Below are positions 1-8,775 of a DNA stretch of 64,000 nt, in pieces (positions within the stretch are counted from its first letter, which is position 1; every line of letters begins with the position of its first letter). The notes under the pieces are model-generated. The model ran no database searches. It worked only from the letters and a program-made list of their open reading frames with translations, and had not been told where the DNA came from. This DNA comes from CBDEUK01 sp965250225 (GTDB lineage Bacteria; Pseudomonadota; Gammaproteobacteria; Eutrophobiales; Eutrophobiaceae), in NCBI GenBank assembly GCA_965250225.1, contig CBDFNQ010000029.1, positions 50,192 to 114,191 on the forward strand. The letters run 5' to 3'. Position numbers and translations under genes: made by a program.

Positions 1-300
1 AGACTCAGCCACTATTTTTATTGACTGTGTAAGATCATTACTAACTTGGTTACCATCAATGACCATACTCATTGGTAGACAATATATGTTATTTCCAAAA
101 CGATAACTGCAAGCAATTTCTTTATGGTAGTGCGATACTAATTCGCTGGAAGATAATGATAGATATTTCTCAGCATGCACCTCACCATTTTTTGAAGAAA
201 TCCAGGGTTCAGTTTGTTCCTGAAATATTTTCCTGATGTTGTTATCATTTTCACTAGCAGGAAAATTTGAAACCTTAGTCGTTATGATTTCCCAGGACAT
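1..300 (-). CDS. Hypothetical protein, 3' end cut by the window edge
   Basis: An open frame reads leftward from an ATG at 298-300 for 100 codons and leaves the window without a stop. A GGAG motif lies just upstream of the ATG at normal spacing, which supports the start. The visible N-terminus (MSWEIITTKVSNFPASEND...) has no signal peptide, membrane segment or motif I recognise. It is soluble-looking with a mixed charge pattern. It lies downstream of the tRNA terminator, so it is probably transcribed separately from the gltX-tRNA genes. Function unknown. Confidence 0.6.
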   Translation of the reverse strand, partial: MSWEIITTKVSNFPASENDNNIRKIFQEQTEPWISSKNGEVHAEKYLSLSSSELVSHYHKEIACSYRFGNNIYCLPMSMVIDGNQVSNDLTQSIKIVAES

Positions 301-426
301 TTTTTCTCCGCAAGTGAATCAAGCATCTAACGACCGCGACAATATATCTGCCACTTCATCACAACTCTCTTCTCTAAACAGTCTGTGCTGAAGATTTATT
401 GGGTTTAGCTTAGCCTTTTTCACATA

Positions 427-451
427 TAAAAAAAGAGGCATAAAGCCTCTC
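427..451 (-). terminator. Rho-independent terminator after the tRNA pair
   Basis: Read on the minus strand, a 6-bp stem (AGAGGC/GCCTCT, 434-439 with 445-450) closes a 5-nt loop and is followed at once by a run of T. It lies 16 bases past the CCA end of tRNA-Glu and should end the gltX/tRNA-Ala/tRNA-Glu transcript. Confidence 0.75.
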
Positions 452-466
452 TTATTATTTTATAAA

Positions 467-542
467 TGGCGTCCCCAAGGGGAGTCGAACCCCTGTTGCC
501 GAGATGAAAACCCGGTGTCCTAGGCCTCTAGACGATGGGGAC
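467..542 (-). tRNA. tRNA-Glu (anticodon TTC)
   Basis: The minus strand folds as a 76-nt cloverleaf with acceptor GTCCCC/GGGGAC, an encoded CCA (467-469), a T arm with GGTTCGA and an anticodon stem presenting TTC between CCGGG and CTCGG. It decodes GAA/GAG. It is the second tRNA downstream of gltX, the gene for the enzyme that charges it. Confidence 0.96.
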
Positions 543-605
543 ATAATATGGATGTCCTAAATATTTTCCTTTGCTATATCCCTTGAGATTTTCTGGGCTA
601 TTAAT

Positions 606-681
606 TGGTGGAGCCAGGCGGGATCGAACCGCCGACCTCTACACTGCCAGTGTAGCGCTCTCCCAGCTGAGCTATGGCCCC
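606..681 (-). tRNA. tRNA-Ala (anticodon GGC)
   Basis: The minus strand gives a 76-nt cloverleaf with acceptor GGGGCCA/TGGCTCC, encoded CCA at 606-608, a D arm AGCTCAGCTGGGAGAGC and an anticodon loop CTGGCAG on stem CTACA/TGTAG. It decodes GCC/GCU. It lies between gltX and tRNA-Glu on the same strand, 43 bases past the gltX stop. Confidence 0.96.
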
Positions 682-724
682 AGCAGCGGAAAGCGGTGAA
701 ATGTACGTGAGGCTTTGGTTGCTG

Positions 725-2125
725 TCAAGATGCAGCCCTCTGTTTCATAAACTCCAACGCTTTATCCAGTCTTTGCAGGGTTTTTTCCTTACCGACCAAC
801 CTCAACGTGACATCAATCGACGGTGAAACACCCGAACCCGTCACTGCCACACGTAAGGGCTGACCTAATTTACCAATCTTCAATTCCAACGCATCGGCTG
901 CCGCAAGGATAACTTGATGTAGGGTTTCATCTTTCCATTGTTCCAGGCTCGACAAGGATTCTCTTAACTGATTCATGGCTGGCAAAATGACCGGACGTAA
1001 ATGTTTTTTTGCTGCATTGGCATCGAACACATCAAAGTCCTGATAAAAACAGCGGCTTTGTTCAATAATTTCCTGCAAGGTCTTGCAACGTTGTTTTTGC
1101 ACCTCCAACACGTCCACCAGATCCGGGCCGTTTGCAATATCATAATCAAGCATAGGAGTGATCAAGGCTTGTAGTTTGGCGTTATCGATCTGAGCCAAAT
1201 ATTGCTGATTGAGCCAAAGTAATTTATCGGGATTAATGGCAGATGCCGATTTATTCACATCGGCAATATCAAATAACTCAATCATTTCAGCCACGGAGAA
1301 AATTTCCTTATCGCCATGTGACCAACCGAGTCGAACCAGATAATTCAACAGGGCTTCAGCCAGATACCCGTCATCCTGATACTGTAAAACGCTTGCAGCA
1401 CCATCTCGTTTGGAGAGTTTCTTTCCATCCGGACCCAGGATCATTGGAAGATGTGCGTACTTTGGACATTCCGCATTCAAGGCTGTGAGAATATTCAATT
1501 GCCTTGGCGTATTGTTGAGATGATCATCACCACGAATCACATGAGTAATTTCCATGTCCATATCATCAATGGCCGCTGTAAAATTATAAGTAGGTGTTCC
1601 ATCCGAACGAGCGATGATCAAATCATCCAGCTCTTTGTTTTGAAAAATCACATCCCCTTGTATCAAATCCTCAACCAGTACCTCGCCTTCCAGAGGATTC
1701 TTAAAGCGTACAACCGGATCGATACCCTTAGGGGGAGTGTCTTTCCTATCACGCCAGTAACCATCGTACCGAGGCTTTTCTCCTTTCGCCATTGCTGCTT
1801 CACGCATGACATCGACTTCTTCTTTTGTGCAATAACAAAGATAGGCCTTGTCTTCATCAAGCAATTGTTGAATCACTTCTTTGTAGCGGTCAAAGCGTGA
1901 GGTTTGATAAACAAGTGGCATATCTGCCTCGAGACCCAACCATTTCATTCCTTCTAAAATGATCTCGACGGCTTCATCGGTTGAGCGCTCTCGATCGGTA
2001 TCCTCAATCCTTAGAACGAATTCACCGCCGTATCTTTTTGCGTATAACCAGGAAAACAGTGCTGTGCGTATACCACCGATATGCAACATTCCTGTGGGGC
2101 TGGGAGCAAAACGTGTCTTAATCAT
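725..2125 (-). CDS. gltX: Glutamate--tRNA ligase
   Basis: A 466-residue class I aminoacyl-tRNA synthetase that attaches glutamate to tRNA-Glu in the cytosol. The HIGH-type motif HIGG is at residues 15-18 and the KMSKS-type loop KLSKR at 236-240, with the Rossmann catalytic domain between and a helical anticodon-binding domain after. CYC at 97-99 keeps the first half of the zinc site seen in some GluRS proteins, but the second Cys/His pair near residue 125 is missing (YWRDR), so zinc binding is doubtful. The length is normal. The gene follows leuD by 24 bases and is followed by tRNA-Ala and tRNA-Glu, so enzyme and substrate RNA may share a transcript. Confidence 0.97.
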   Translation of the reverse strand: MIKTRFAPSPTGMLHIGGIRTALFSWLYAKRYGGEFVLRIEDTDRERSTDEAVEIILEGMKWLGLEADMPLVYQTSRFDRYKEVIQQLLDEDKAYLCYCTKEEVDVMREAAMAKGEKPRYDGYWRDRKDTPPKGIDPVVRFKNPLEGEVLVEDLIQGDVIFQNKELDDLIIARSDGTPTYNFTAAIDDMDMEITHVIRGDDHLNNTPRQLNILTALNAECPKYAHLPMILGPDGKKLSKRDGAASVLQYQDDGYLAEALLNYLVRLGWSHGDKEIFSVAEMIELFDIADVNKSASAINPDKLLWLNQQYLAQIDNAKLQALITPMLDYDIANGPDLVDVLEVQKQRCKTLQEIIEQSRCFYQDFDVFDANAAKKHLRPVILPAMNQLRESLSSLEQWKDETLHQVILAAADALELKIGKLGQPLRVAVTGSGVSPSIDVTLRLVGKEKTLQRLDKALEFMKQRAAS

Positions 2126-2149
2126 CTGAGTATCTCTGAAAATGTCTTT

Positions 2150-2803
2150 TTATCGCGATACTAAATCAGGGAAGACCCAGGGAGTGATTTTCTTTTGGCG
2201 CATTTCATAGTCTTTGATCTGATCGGCATGTTCTAATGTTATACCAATATCATCCAGCCCCTGTAACAAACGATTTTTTAATTCGGCATCTATGTCAAAC
2301 GGGATCGCATCACCACCAGGAGTCTCAATCACTTGCTCTTCGAGTTTAATACTCAAGCTATATCCTTCAGTAGCAAAGACAGTATTAAATAAGTCATCGA
2401 CAGTCTCAGGCTCTAGTGTGATTAACAAAAGACCATTCTTAAATGCATTACTAAAAAAAATATCCGCGAAGCTATTACCAATGATGCAACGAATACCATA
2501 ATCATCAAATGCCCAAACCGCATGTTCACGTGAGGAACCACAGCCAAAATTTTCTCGGGTTAAAAGAATTTCAATATTTTTATAACGTGGTTGATTCAAA
2601 ATAAAATCGGGATTCAATCTACGCTGTGAATTATCGCTATCCGGCAAACCCGGATCCAGATAACGGTCTTCATCAAATAAATTGGGACCAAAACCAGAGC
2701 GTTTAATGGATTTTAAATATTGCTTGGGAATGATCGCATCGGTATCGACATTAGGTCTGTCAATCGGTGCAACGATTCCACTGAAACTGTTAAATTTTTT
2801 CAT
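2150..2803 (-). CDS. leuD: 3-isopropylmalate dehydratase small subunit
   Basis: A 217-residue small subunit of isopropylmalate isomerase, which with LeuC converts 2-isopropylmalate to 3-isopropylmalate in leucine synthesis. It shows the aconitase-swivel fold signature: PxDRxNxDTDAIIPKQ near residues 13-28, and GCGSSREHA at 87-95, the substrate-binding loop. Length and ends match the family. It lies downstream of leuC after a 121-bp gap holding a palindromic repeat. leuA and leuB are not in the window. Confidence 0.97.
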   Translation of the reverse strand: MKKFNSFSGIVAPIDRPNVDTDAIIPKQYLKSIKRSGFGPNLFDEDRYLDPGLPDSDNSQRRLNPDFILNQPRYKNIEILLTRENFGCGSSREHAVWAFDDYGIRCIIGNSFADIFFSNAFKNGLLLITLEPETVDDLFNTVFATEGYSLSIKLEEQVIETPGGDAIPFDIDAELKNRLLQGLDDIGITLEHADQIKDYEMRQKKITPWVFPDLVSR

Positions 2804-2851
2804 TGTTATTTGCCATTAATCATTTCTCATAGCTTGCTTATCATTCTCAAT

Positions 2852-2900
2852 GGATACCGGCTTCCCCGTTTTCACGAGGACAGGCTTGGCCGGTATGACG
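2852..2900 (-). repeat. REP-like palindromic repeat, copy 1 (leuC-leuD gap)
   Basis: GGATACCGGC and GCCGGTATGAC form inverted arms about 27 bases apart. The same arm pattern (GGATTCCGGC...GCCGGAATGAC) recurs at 27082-27112 and 31483-31515. It lies between two co-transcribed genes and could act as a processing or pausing hairpin. Confidence 0.6.
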
Positions 2901-2924
2901 GTGTTGTTTGTTTTTCATCTATTG

Positions 2925-4322
2925 TTAAAAATCGCGCACATCAGCAAAGTGACCTTTGATCGCTGCGGCGGCTGCCATTGCTGGGCTCACTAAATGTGTA
3001 CGTCCACCCTGCCCTTGCCGGCCTTCAAAATTTCGGTTTGAAGTTGAAGCACAACGCTCTCCAGGTTCCAGTTGATCGGGGTTCATGCCCAAACACATGG
3101 AACAGCCCGGTTCACGCCATTCAAAACCTGCTTGTAAAAATATTTTATCCAGACCTTCTTCTTCTGCCTGCTGTTTCACCAAACCAGAACCCGGCACTAC
3201 CATAGCCAATGTTATATTGGCGGCGACTTTTCTACCTTTTGCTACTTCGGCAGCCTCTCGCAGATCTTCAATGCGGGAGTTGGTGCAGGAACCTATAAAG
3301 ACTTTGTCAACATGAATGTCCTCAATAGGTGTGTCAGCTGTTAAATCCATATATGACAATGCCCGTTGCATGCCTTCGCGTTTAACACTGTCCGATTCCT
3401 GTTCAGGATTAGGGACTGTATCGCCAATCGAAACCACCATTTCGGGAGAAGTGCCCCAGGTAACATGCGGCTGAATTGCTGACGCATCCAGATTGATCTC
3501 TGCATCAAATATCGCGTCTTCATCACTGACAAATTGCTGCCAGTATTCCACCGCCTTGTTCCAGTTCTCCCCTTTCGGAGTAAATGGACGGTCTTTCACG
3601 TAGTCAATCGTCTTTTCATCGACCGCAATCATGCCTGCACGGGCACCGGCTTCAATCGCCATATTGCATACGGTCATACGCCCTTCGATGGATAAGTCTC
3701 GGATAGCTTCGCCGGCAAACTCGATGGAATGCCCAGTGCCACCTGCTGTACCGATCTTGCCGATAATAGCGAGGACGATATCTTTAGCCGAAACACCTTT
3801 GCCAATCTTACCATTGACATTGAGCCGCATATTTTTTGCTTTGCGCAGCACCAGGGTCTGTGTTGCCAATACATGTTCCACTTCTGATGTACCTATACCA
3901 AAGGCCAAAGCACCCACGGCACCATTGGTCGAGGTATGCGAATCACCACAAACAATGGTCATGCCAGGGAGACAGGCACCCTGTTCAGGACCAATGACAT
4001 GGACGATCCCCTGACGTGGATCGGTCATCTCGAATTTTACAATACCAGTTTCTTTACAATTCTTATCCAGTGTCGCTAGCTGTAATTTGGAGACAGGATC
4101 TTTGATATTCTCCCTATCGACTGTTGGTACATTATGATCGGGTACAGCCAAACCCGCCGTCGTTCTCCATGGCGTTCTACCCGCCAGCTTCAAACCTTCA
4201 AATGCCTGAGGCGACGTGACCTCATGGATCAGGTGTCTATCTATGTAGATGAGTGCTCTACCCTGACCGAAATCCTCGACCACATGTGCATCCCACAATT
4301 TATCGTATAATGTTTTAGTCAT
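2925..4322 (-). CDS. leuC: 3-isopropylmalate dehydratase large subunit
   Basis: A 465-residue catalytic subunit of isopropylmalate isomerase carrying the [4Fe-4S] cluster. The three cluster cysteines are visible: Cys346 in GSCTNSR and Cys407/Cys410 in CSMCLG, with the family spacing. CGDSHTSTNGA and GTGGTGHSIEFAG-type motifs add support. The length is typical. It is the first gene of leuC-leuD, and gltX follows on the same strand. No leader-peptide attenuator was recognised upstream. Confidence 0.97.
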   Translation of the reverse strand: MTKTLYDKLWDAHVVEDFGQGRALIYIDRHLIHEVTSPQAFEGLKLAGRTPWRTTAGLAVPDHNVPTVDRENIKDPVSKLQLATLDKNCKETGIVKFEMTDPRQGIVHVIGPEQGACLPGMTIVCGDSHTSTNGAVGALAFGIGTSEVEHVLATQTLVLRKAKNMRLNVNGKIGKGVSAKDIVLAIIGKIGTAGGTGHSIEFAGEAIRDLSIEGRMTVCNMAIEAGARAGMIAVDEKTIDYVKDRPFTPKGENWNKAVEYWQQFVSDEDAIFDAEINLDASAIQPHVTWGTSPEMVVSIGDTVPNPEQESDSVKREGMQRALSYMDLTADTPIEDIHVDKVFIGSCTNSRIEDLREAAEVAKGRKVAANITLAMVVPGSGLVKQQAEEEGLDKIFLQAGFEWREPGCSMCLGMNPDQLEPGERCASTSNRNFEGRQGQGGRTHLVSPAMAAAAAIKGHFADVRDF

Positions 4323-4357
4323 TTTTCACTTATCAATTCTTTATTATTTACTATTCC

Positions 4358-5350
4358 CTATTCACTTATTTTAACAACTGTTCTACCGCGCGTTTTAGCA
4401 GTCAGCATCTCATTGAACACGGCAGGTAAATCATCCATTTCGATCACCCGATTGACTATTTTATCCAGGTGCCTGGGTGCCAGATCACTTGCTAGACGTT
4501 GCCATATCGGTGCCCGCCATTCGGTTGGGCAACCGGAAGAACTGATACCCAATAGACTCACGCCACGTAAAATAAATGGCATAACCGTCGCATTCAAATG
4601 ACTGCCGCCTGCCAGACCAACGCTGGCGATATTGCCCCATGGCAACACCGTGCGAGTTAACCAGGCAAGGATATCACCACCAACATTATCAATTGCACCA
4701 CCCCATTGACCTTTCTCAAGGGGCGGCCCATTAAAATTTATCTTCGATCGATCAAGTACCTCGGCAGCTCCAAGCTCCATCAAATACTCGTGTGATGAAG
4801 ATTTCCCCGTCACAGCAATGACTTCATAGCCAAGGTTAGAAAGCATATCGACCGCCAATGTCCCAACACCTCCCGTGGCACCGCTGACAATGATTGGACC
4901 TTTACTAGGGTGTTGGCCATTATGTTCCATTCTCTGGATGCACAAGCCCGCAGTAAACCCTGCCGTGCCTAACGACATTGCCGCAAAGGCGTCCATCCCC
5001 TTAGGCCGCATGACCACCCATTCTGCAGGAACCCGTGCATATTCAGCGTATCCTCCGTCATGTGCAGTACCAAAATCATAGCCTGTGATCAGGACGGCAT
5101 CACCGGGTTTAAATCGATCGCTTTCAGAAGATTCCACTGTTCCTGCAGCATCAACACCGGGCACCCGCGGGTAACCACGGATAATATTACCTTTTCCAGT
5201 GGCCGCTAATGCATCCTTATAGTTCACACTTGAGTACTCAACCCTGATAACCACATCGCCTTTGGACAGCTCATCCAGAGACAATGTTTTGATGGAATTG
5301 CTGACTTCGCCCGCTTTTTCCTGCACCTGAAATGCCCTAAATGCTTGCAT
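4358..5350 (-). CDS. acuI: Acrylyl-CoA reductase (AcuI/YhdH), MDR family
   Basis: A 330-residue medium-chain dehydrogenase/reductase. It matches the YhdH/AcuI subgroup: N-terminal SSVNYKDALA, PRVPGVDAAGTV, nucleotide-binding VSGATGGVGTLAVDML around residues 154-169, and the serine-rich C-terminal GISSSGCPTEWR. Known members reduce acryloyl-CoA to propionyl-CoA with NADPH, often to detoxify acrylate from DMSP or 3-hydroxypropionate metabolism. The zinc ligands of true alcohol dehydrogenases are absent, as expected. It stands alone 35 bases from leuC on the same strand. The substrate is inferred from the family. Confidence 0.9.
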   Translation of the reverse strand: MQAFRAFQVQEKAGEVSNSIKTLSLDELSKGDVVIRVEYSSVNYKDALAATGKGNIIRGYPRVPGVDAAGTVESSESDRFKPGDAVLITGYDFGTAHDGGYAEYARVPAEWVVMRPKGMDAFAAMSLGTAGFTAGLCIQRMEHNGQHPSKGPIIVSGATGGVGTLAVDMLSNLGYEVIAVTGKSSSHEYLMELGAAEVLDRSKINFNGPPLEKGQWGGAIDNVGGDILAWLTRTVLPWGNIASVGLAGGSHLNATVMPFILRGVSLLGISSSGCPTEWRAPIWQRLASDLAPRHLDKIVNRVIEMDDLPAVFNEMLTAKTRGRTVVKISE

Positions 5351-5507
5351 CTAGCCTCCTGATGAGTATTTACATTTTTACATCTGCATGAAACAATCGT
5401 GCGCCGCGATGGACTAAGAGTCTGTGATGCCGAAAACAGCGATTCATAACAGGGCGCACATTCTACTTGAAGAGTTAAAAAGTTACCAAGCCAGAGGCTA
5501 AAACTAA

Positions 5508-6026
5508 ATGATAAAAAAAATTGTATTCGCGCTGCTCGTTTTTGTTAGCAGCACACAAATAGCACAAGCAGATTTTAATGACGGTGTCGTCGCGTATCTC
5601 ACTGGTGATTACGACACGGCTTTCAACACGATGATGTCGCTAGCCGACACCACAGATGATGCCATGGCACAATATTGGCTCGGCACCATGTATCTTAAGG
5701 GTCAGGGCGTAGACCAGGATTACGAAAAAGCAAGCAAATGGCTACGCAGAGCATCCGAACAATCTATTCCAAATGCTCAATACAAACTTGCCAGGCTCTA
5801 TGCCGAAGGTAATGGCGTTCCCCAGGACAGTGAGTTCGCCTATATTTGGTATAGCGTAGGCGCAGCTCATGAACACACGAAATCCGTCAATGCCATTTCA
5901 GACGCAAGGGCTCAGTTATCTGAAGATGAGTTAAATGCGGCGGAAAAAATGATTCCTGAGTATGTTGAAAAGTATGGGCCAAAGCCGGAAGAAGATAAAA
6001 ACGTGGGCGGCAAAACTGAAAAGTAG
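5508..6026 (+). CDS. Exported Sel1-repeat protein
   Basis: A 172-residue protein with a clear Sec signal peptide (MIKKIVFALLVFVSSTQIAQA, residues 1 to about 21). At least two Sel1-type repeats follow: QYWLGTMYLKGQGVDQD near 50-66 and YKLARLYAEGNGVPQD near 86-101, ending in FAYIWYSVGAA. Sel1 repeats form alpha-solenoid binding surfaces. The C-terminus is charged (PKPEEDKN). Likely periplasmic and involved in protein-protein contacts. It is divergent from acuI across 157 bases and convergent with the next gene. Confidence 0.88.
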   Translation: MIKKIVFALLVFVSSTQIAQADFNDGVVAYLTGDYDTAFNTMMSLADTTDDAMAQYWLGTMYLKGQGVDQDYEKASKWLRRASEQSIPNAQYKLARLYAEGNGVPQDSEFAYIWYSVGAAHEHTKSVNAISDARAQLSEDELNAAEKMIPEYVEKYGPKPEEDKNVGGKTEK

Positions 6027-6039
6027 TTCTATTGATCGT

Positions 6040-6393
6040 TCAGATATAAGTATCCAGATAAAGACCGGTAACAGAACCCTCTGTACCGGTCGCTCCCATT
6101 GTCTCCATCATTTTATACAGTGTCGTTCGGCCTTTGAACAGCTCCCTCATATTCTCAGAGAAAGTCTCGTTATAGGCAAACTTTCGATCACGGGACTGAC
6201 CGAATTCCTTTTGTGGCTTTTCACTGGAAGAAACGTCAAGAAGAGCTCGTTGTAGACGGCGGTCTGGATTTTTTTGATTGGCTTCGTTGGACTGGATGCC
6301 CGGACGCTCAGCACCGACATTGCGCTGGTAATTCGCAATGAGATATGAACTCGGCTTAGTGGCTGAAAGATTCCCGATCATCAATTTTGGCAA
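6040..6393 (-). CDS. Hypothetical protein, about 113-117 residues
   Basis: An open frame convergent with the Sel1 gene (14 bases between stops). The longest form starts with TTG at 6391-6393. An in-frame ATG at 6379-6381 gives MIGNLSATKPSSY and may be the true start. The protein is polar and rich in Asn, Gln, Arg and Lys, with no signal peptide or membrane segment. I do not recognise a family. It is called because it fills the gap without being antisense to another gene, but support is modest. Confidence 0.45.
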   Translation of the reverse strand: MPKLMIGNLSATKPSSYLIANYQRNVGAERPGIQSNEANQKNPDRRLQRALLDVSSSEKPQKEFGQSRDRKFAYNETFSENMRELFKGRTTLYKMMETMGATGTEGSVTGLYLDTYI

Positions 6394-6475
6394 ATAATAT
6401 TATTATTGCCTAAACTTAGTCCAGACGGTAACTGTGATCAAGTCTTTTTACTAAATATATAAACCTGTTACAAGC

Positions 6476-8533
6476 TTAAGGAAACTCTGATACCAGGATT
6501 TCCTGATAGTCCTCATCATCTAAAATCTCATTGTCAGCGTCTTCAAAGATCTCCGTATCAAATGACCATTGTTCGCTATTGTCTTCCAGGTGAACAATGG
6601 TCTTTGTGTTTTTATTCTGTTCCGCGGCGTTGTGTGTCAAGAGCTCCTGTTCATATTTTTTGAACTGATGTAATTTCTGTTTATAGTCGTGCAGAATTTG
6701 TATAAACCCTGCACGCTTGTCCAGATTGTTTTCAACCAGTAATTGTTGCTCCAACAAAGCAATACTTTTTTCCAGATGTGCGTTGATTTCGGACAATTCT
6801 GATTCACTTGAAGTTGGTTCACAGCCATCAACTTCTTCACATTGATCCAACGTCATACCAAGACCATTTCCCATCACTCCGAATAATGTCAATTCATTAG
6901 TGAATAGATCGACATCAATAAAAGAGAATTGATGATATGGCTTTTGGTGACTTTGAGACGTTCCCTTAGAATCTGGTTTATTTATGAGCTCACCAACCTG
7001 AAAAACAGGCGTATTAAATACCAAACCTCCTCCTGGATTCTGACCACCAGGAATGGGGTTATTATTTGAGGACACCGTTTGGCCACCCAGATTCAGTGTG
7101 CCACCTGGTTTCAAACTATTAGACCGCCCTACTATTTTCTGGCCGATACTGGAACTTCCAACGGGAGCCGCTATCAATGATTGATTTATTTGTGTAGTCG
7201 TCTGTTGAGGTGCCGTCTGTTGAGATACCATCTGTTGAGGTGTCGTCTGTTGAGGTGCCGTCTGTTGAGATATCGTCTGTTGAGATACCATCTGTTGAGG
7301 TGTCGTCTGTTGAGGTGCCGTCTGTTGAGATATCGTCTGTTGAGATACCATCTGTTGAGGTGTCGTCTGTTGAGGTGCCGTCTGTTGAGATATCGTCTGT
7401 TGAGATACCATCTGTTGAGGTGTCGTCTGTTGAGGTGCCGTCTGTTGAGATATCGTCTGTTGAGATACCATCTGTTGAGGTGTCGTCTGTTGAGGTGCCG
7501 TCTGTTGAGATATCGTCTGTTGAGATACCATCTGTTGAGGTGTCGTCTGTTGAGGTGCCGCCTTTGTGACTACACTGTTTACGGTCACCTTTTGTGTGGG
7601 TATTTTAAGATGAGTGGTTACCACGACCCCAACAGACTTTTGGGGATTACCTTTAAACACAGTTCCACTAAGTGCAGTATCAGCATTAACAACTGATAGA
7701 TTGTCCAGCTTGTTTCTAATTATTGATGTCGTATCCTTTGAATTCATATCGGCGAGAGGTCGATCAGAACCTACCAAACGGATCTTGCCACCAGACCGAT
7801 CGATAAGCATTGCCTGTTTGGCGTCAATATCCTTCCCTAGACGGTTTACTACATGGTCATCATGCTGCTTTTTGTTGATCTGTTCATGAATCTCAAACCC
7901 CATCAAGCCGCTTGCGTCATGGTCAATCGTAAGGGTATTAGCTGATTTATGATGTTCTCGATGTTGTCTTTGGGATTGGGTGTTTCTGGACTCAAATTCG
8001 GGAGCTTCCTCCTGGCTCAGATATCCGTCTCCTACATTAACTGCGTCCAGAGATGACTCTGTATGATTTTCGGTCTGAGATACAATCGGTTTTTTAATAC
8101 TATTTATTGTAGGTACTTCAGGTAATTTAGTCGGAGTCACTTTCTTTGGTCGTTGTACCAGCGGTTTTGATTTGCCAACAGTGACATCAGGTTTGATGTC
8201 TTTGTGAATATCCTTGTGAATGTCTTTGTGAATATCCTTCTGGAGATGTTCTGTCCTACTTGTTTTTTTATGGCTCTTGGCTGAGCTATCTTTAGAGGGT
8301 ATTTTCTGAAGATGCGTCTCTTCGTGTTTGTAATTACTCTCACCATTCATACCAGATGATGCATAAATGTTGCTGGATTGAATACCAAATAGAAATAAGG
8401 CACACAACGTCAATCGACGTGCGTATGCACCATTTTTAGTGAAACAGCGGGTGGTTATCTTCTTATAATTTTTATTATCAGCAAAACCCACCAACACAGA
8501 TCTATCTGGCCTGTTCTTACGGGCCTTATCCAT
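6476..8533 (-). CDS. Exported protein with perfect 20-residue Gln/Thr repeats
   Basis: A 685-residue protein with a long basic N-region and a hydrophobic stretch (RLTLCALFLFGIQSSNIYASS, about residues 40-60) that resembles an extended signal peptide. A short HKDI tandem repeat (about 105-120) comes first. Then six 20-residue units, each four pentads of the QQTxPQQMVS type, lie near residues 325-445. After them come a Gly/Asn-rich part (PGGTLNLGGQ, PGGQNPGGG), a predicted coiled coil (about 580-640) and an acidic tail (EILDDEDYQEIL). It lies downstream of a TpsB-like transporter and a PPIase on the same strand, so it may be the exported partner. It lacks a recognisable TpsA secretion domain. 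Function unknown. Confidence 0.75.
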   Translation of the reverse strand: MDKARKNRPDRSVLVGFADNKNYKKITTRCFTKNGAYARRLTLCALFLFGIQSSNIYASSGMNGESNYKHEETHLQKIPSKDSSAKSHKKTSRTEHLQKDIHKDIHKDIHKDIKPDVTVGKSKPLVQRPKKVTPTKLPEVPTINSIKKPIVSQTENHTESSLDAVNVGDGYLSQEEAPEFESRNTQSQRQHREHHKSANTLTIDHDASGLMGFEIHEQINKKQHDDHVVNRLGKDIDAKQAMLIDRSGGKIRLVGSDRPLADMNSKDTTSIIRNKLDNLSVVNADTALSGTVFKGNPQKSVGVVVTTHLKIPTQKVTVNSVVTKAAPQQTTPQQMVSQQTISQQTAPQQTTPQQMVSQQTISQQTAPQQTTPQQMVSQQTISQQTAPQQTTPQQMVSQQTISQQTAPQQTTPQQMVSQQTISQQTAPQQTTPQQMVSQQTAPQQTTTQINQSLIAAPVGSSSIGQKIVGRSNSLKPGGTLNLGGQTVSSNNNPIPGGQNPGGGLVFNTPVFQVGELINKPDSKGTSQSHQKPYHQFSFIDVDLFTNELTLFGVMGNGLGMTLDQCEEVDGCEPTSSESELSEINAHLEKSIALLEQQLLVENNLDKRAGFIQILHDYKQKLHQFKKYEQELLTHNAAEQNKNTKTIVHLEDNSEQWSFDTEIFEDADNEILDDEDYQEILVSEFP
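7201..7560. repeat. 60-bp tandem repeat, six units (five identical)
   Basis: Units at 7261-7320, 7321-7380, 7381-7440, 7441-7500 and 7501-7560 are identical base for base. Unit 7201-7260 differs at three positions near its start. Each unit is itself four diverged 15-bp subunits beginning TCTGTTGAG. The period is divisible by three, so gain or loss of units keeps the minus-strand reading frame. The perfect identity implies recent expansion or ongoing homogenisation. Confidence 0.97.
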
Positions 8534-8775
8534 ATTGCATCCTTTGGACTTTTTTATTTATCTACGAGTGTTAAAAAGATCTTAGCCAGAATGGATATGC
8601 AATTTTCCTTCCATCCAGGCCCTCAACCTTTCCTGTCACACAAATATCGGCCGGGAACTATATAACTTTAGAAGTATTTTAACGAATGAATTAACGAGAG
8701 GATTTAATGAATATTCATGTCGTGGAATTGATAAATAAGACTTAGGATCAGACCAAAAGAATTACTAATATTCTT

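Noticed and set aside
7201..7560. Possible CRISPR array
   Set aside because: Units are contiguous with no spacers, and they are coding.
7181..7696. Long plus-strand frames with Leu-Leu-Arg or Ser-Val-Glu repeats
   Set aside because: They are antisense readings of the 60-bp repeats, open only because the period is divisible by three. The minus strand has the signal peptide and non-repeat ends of a real protein.
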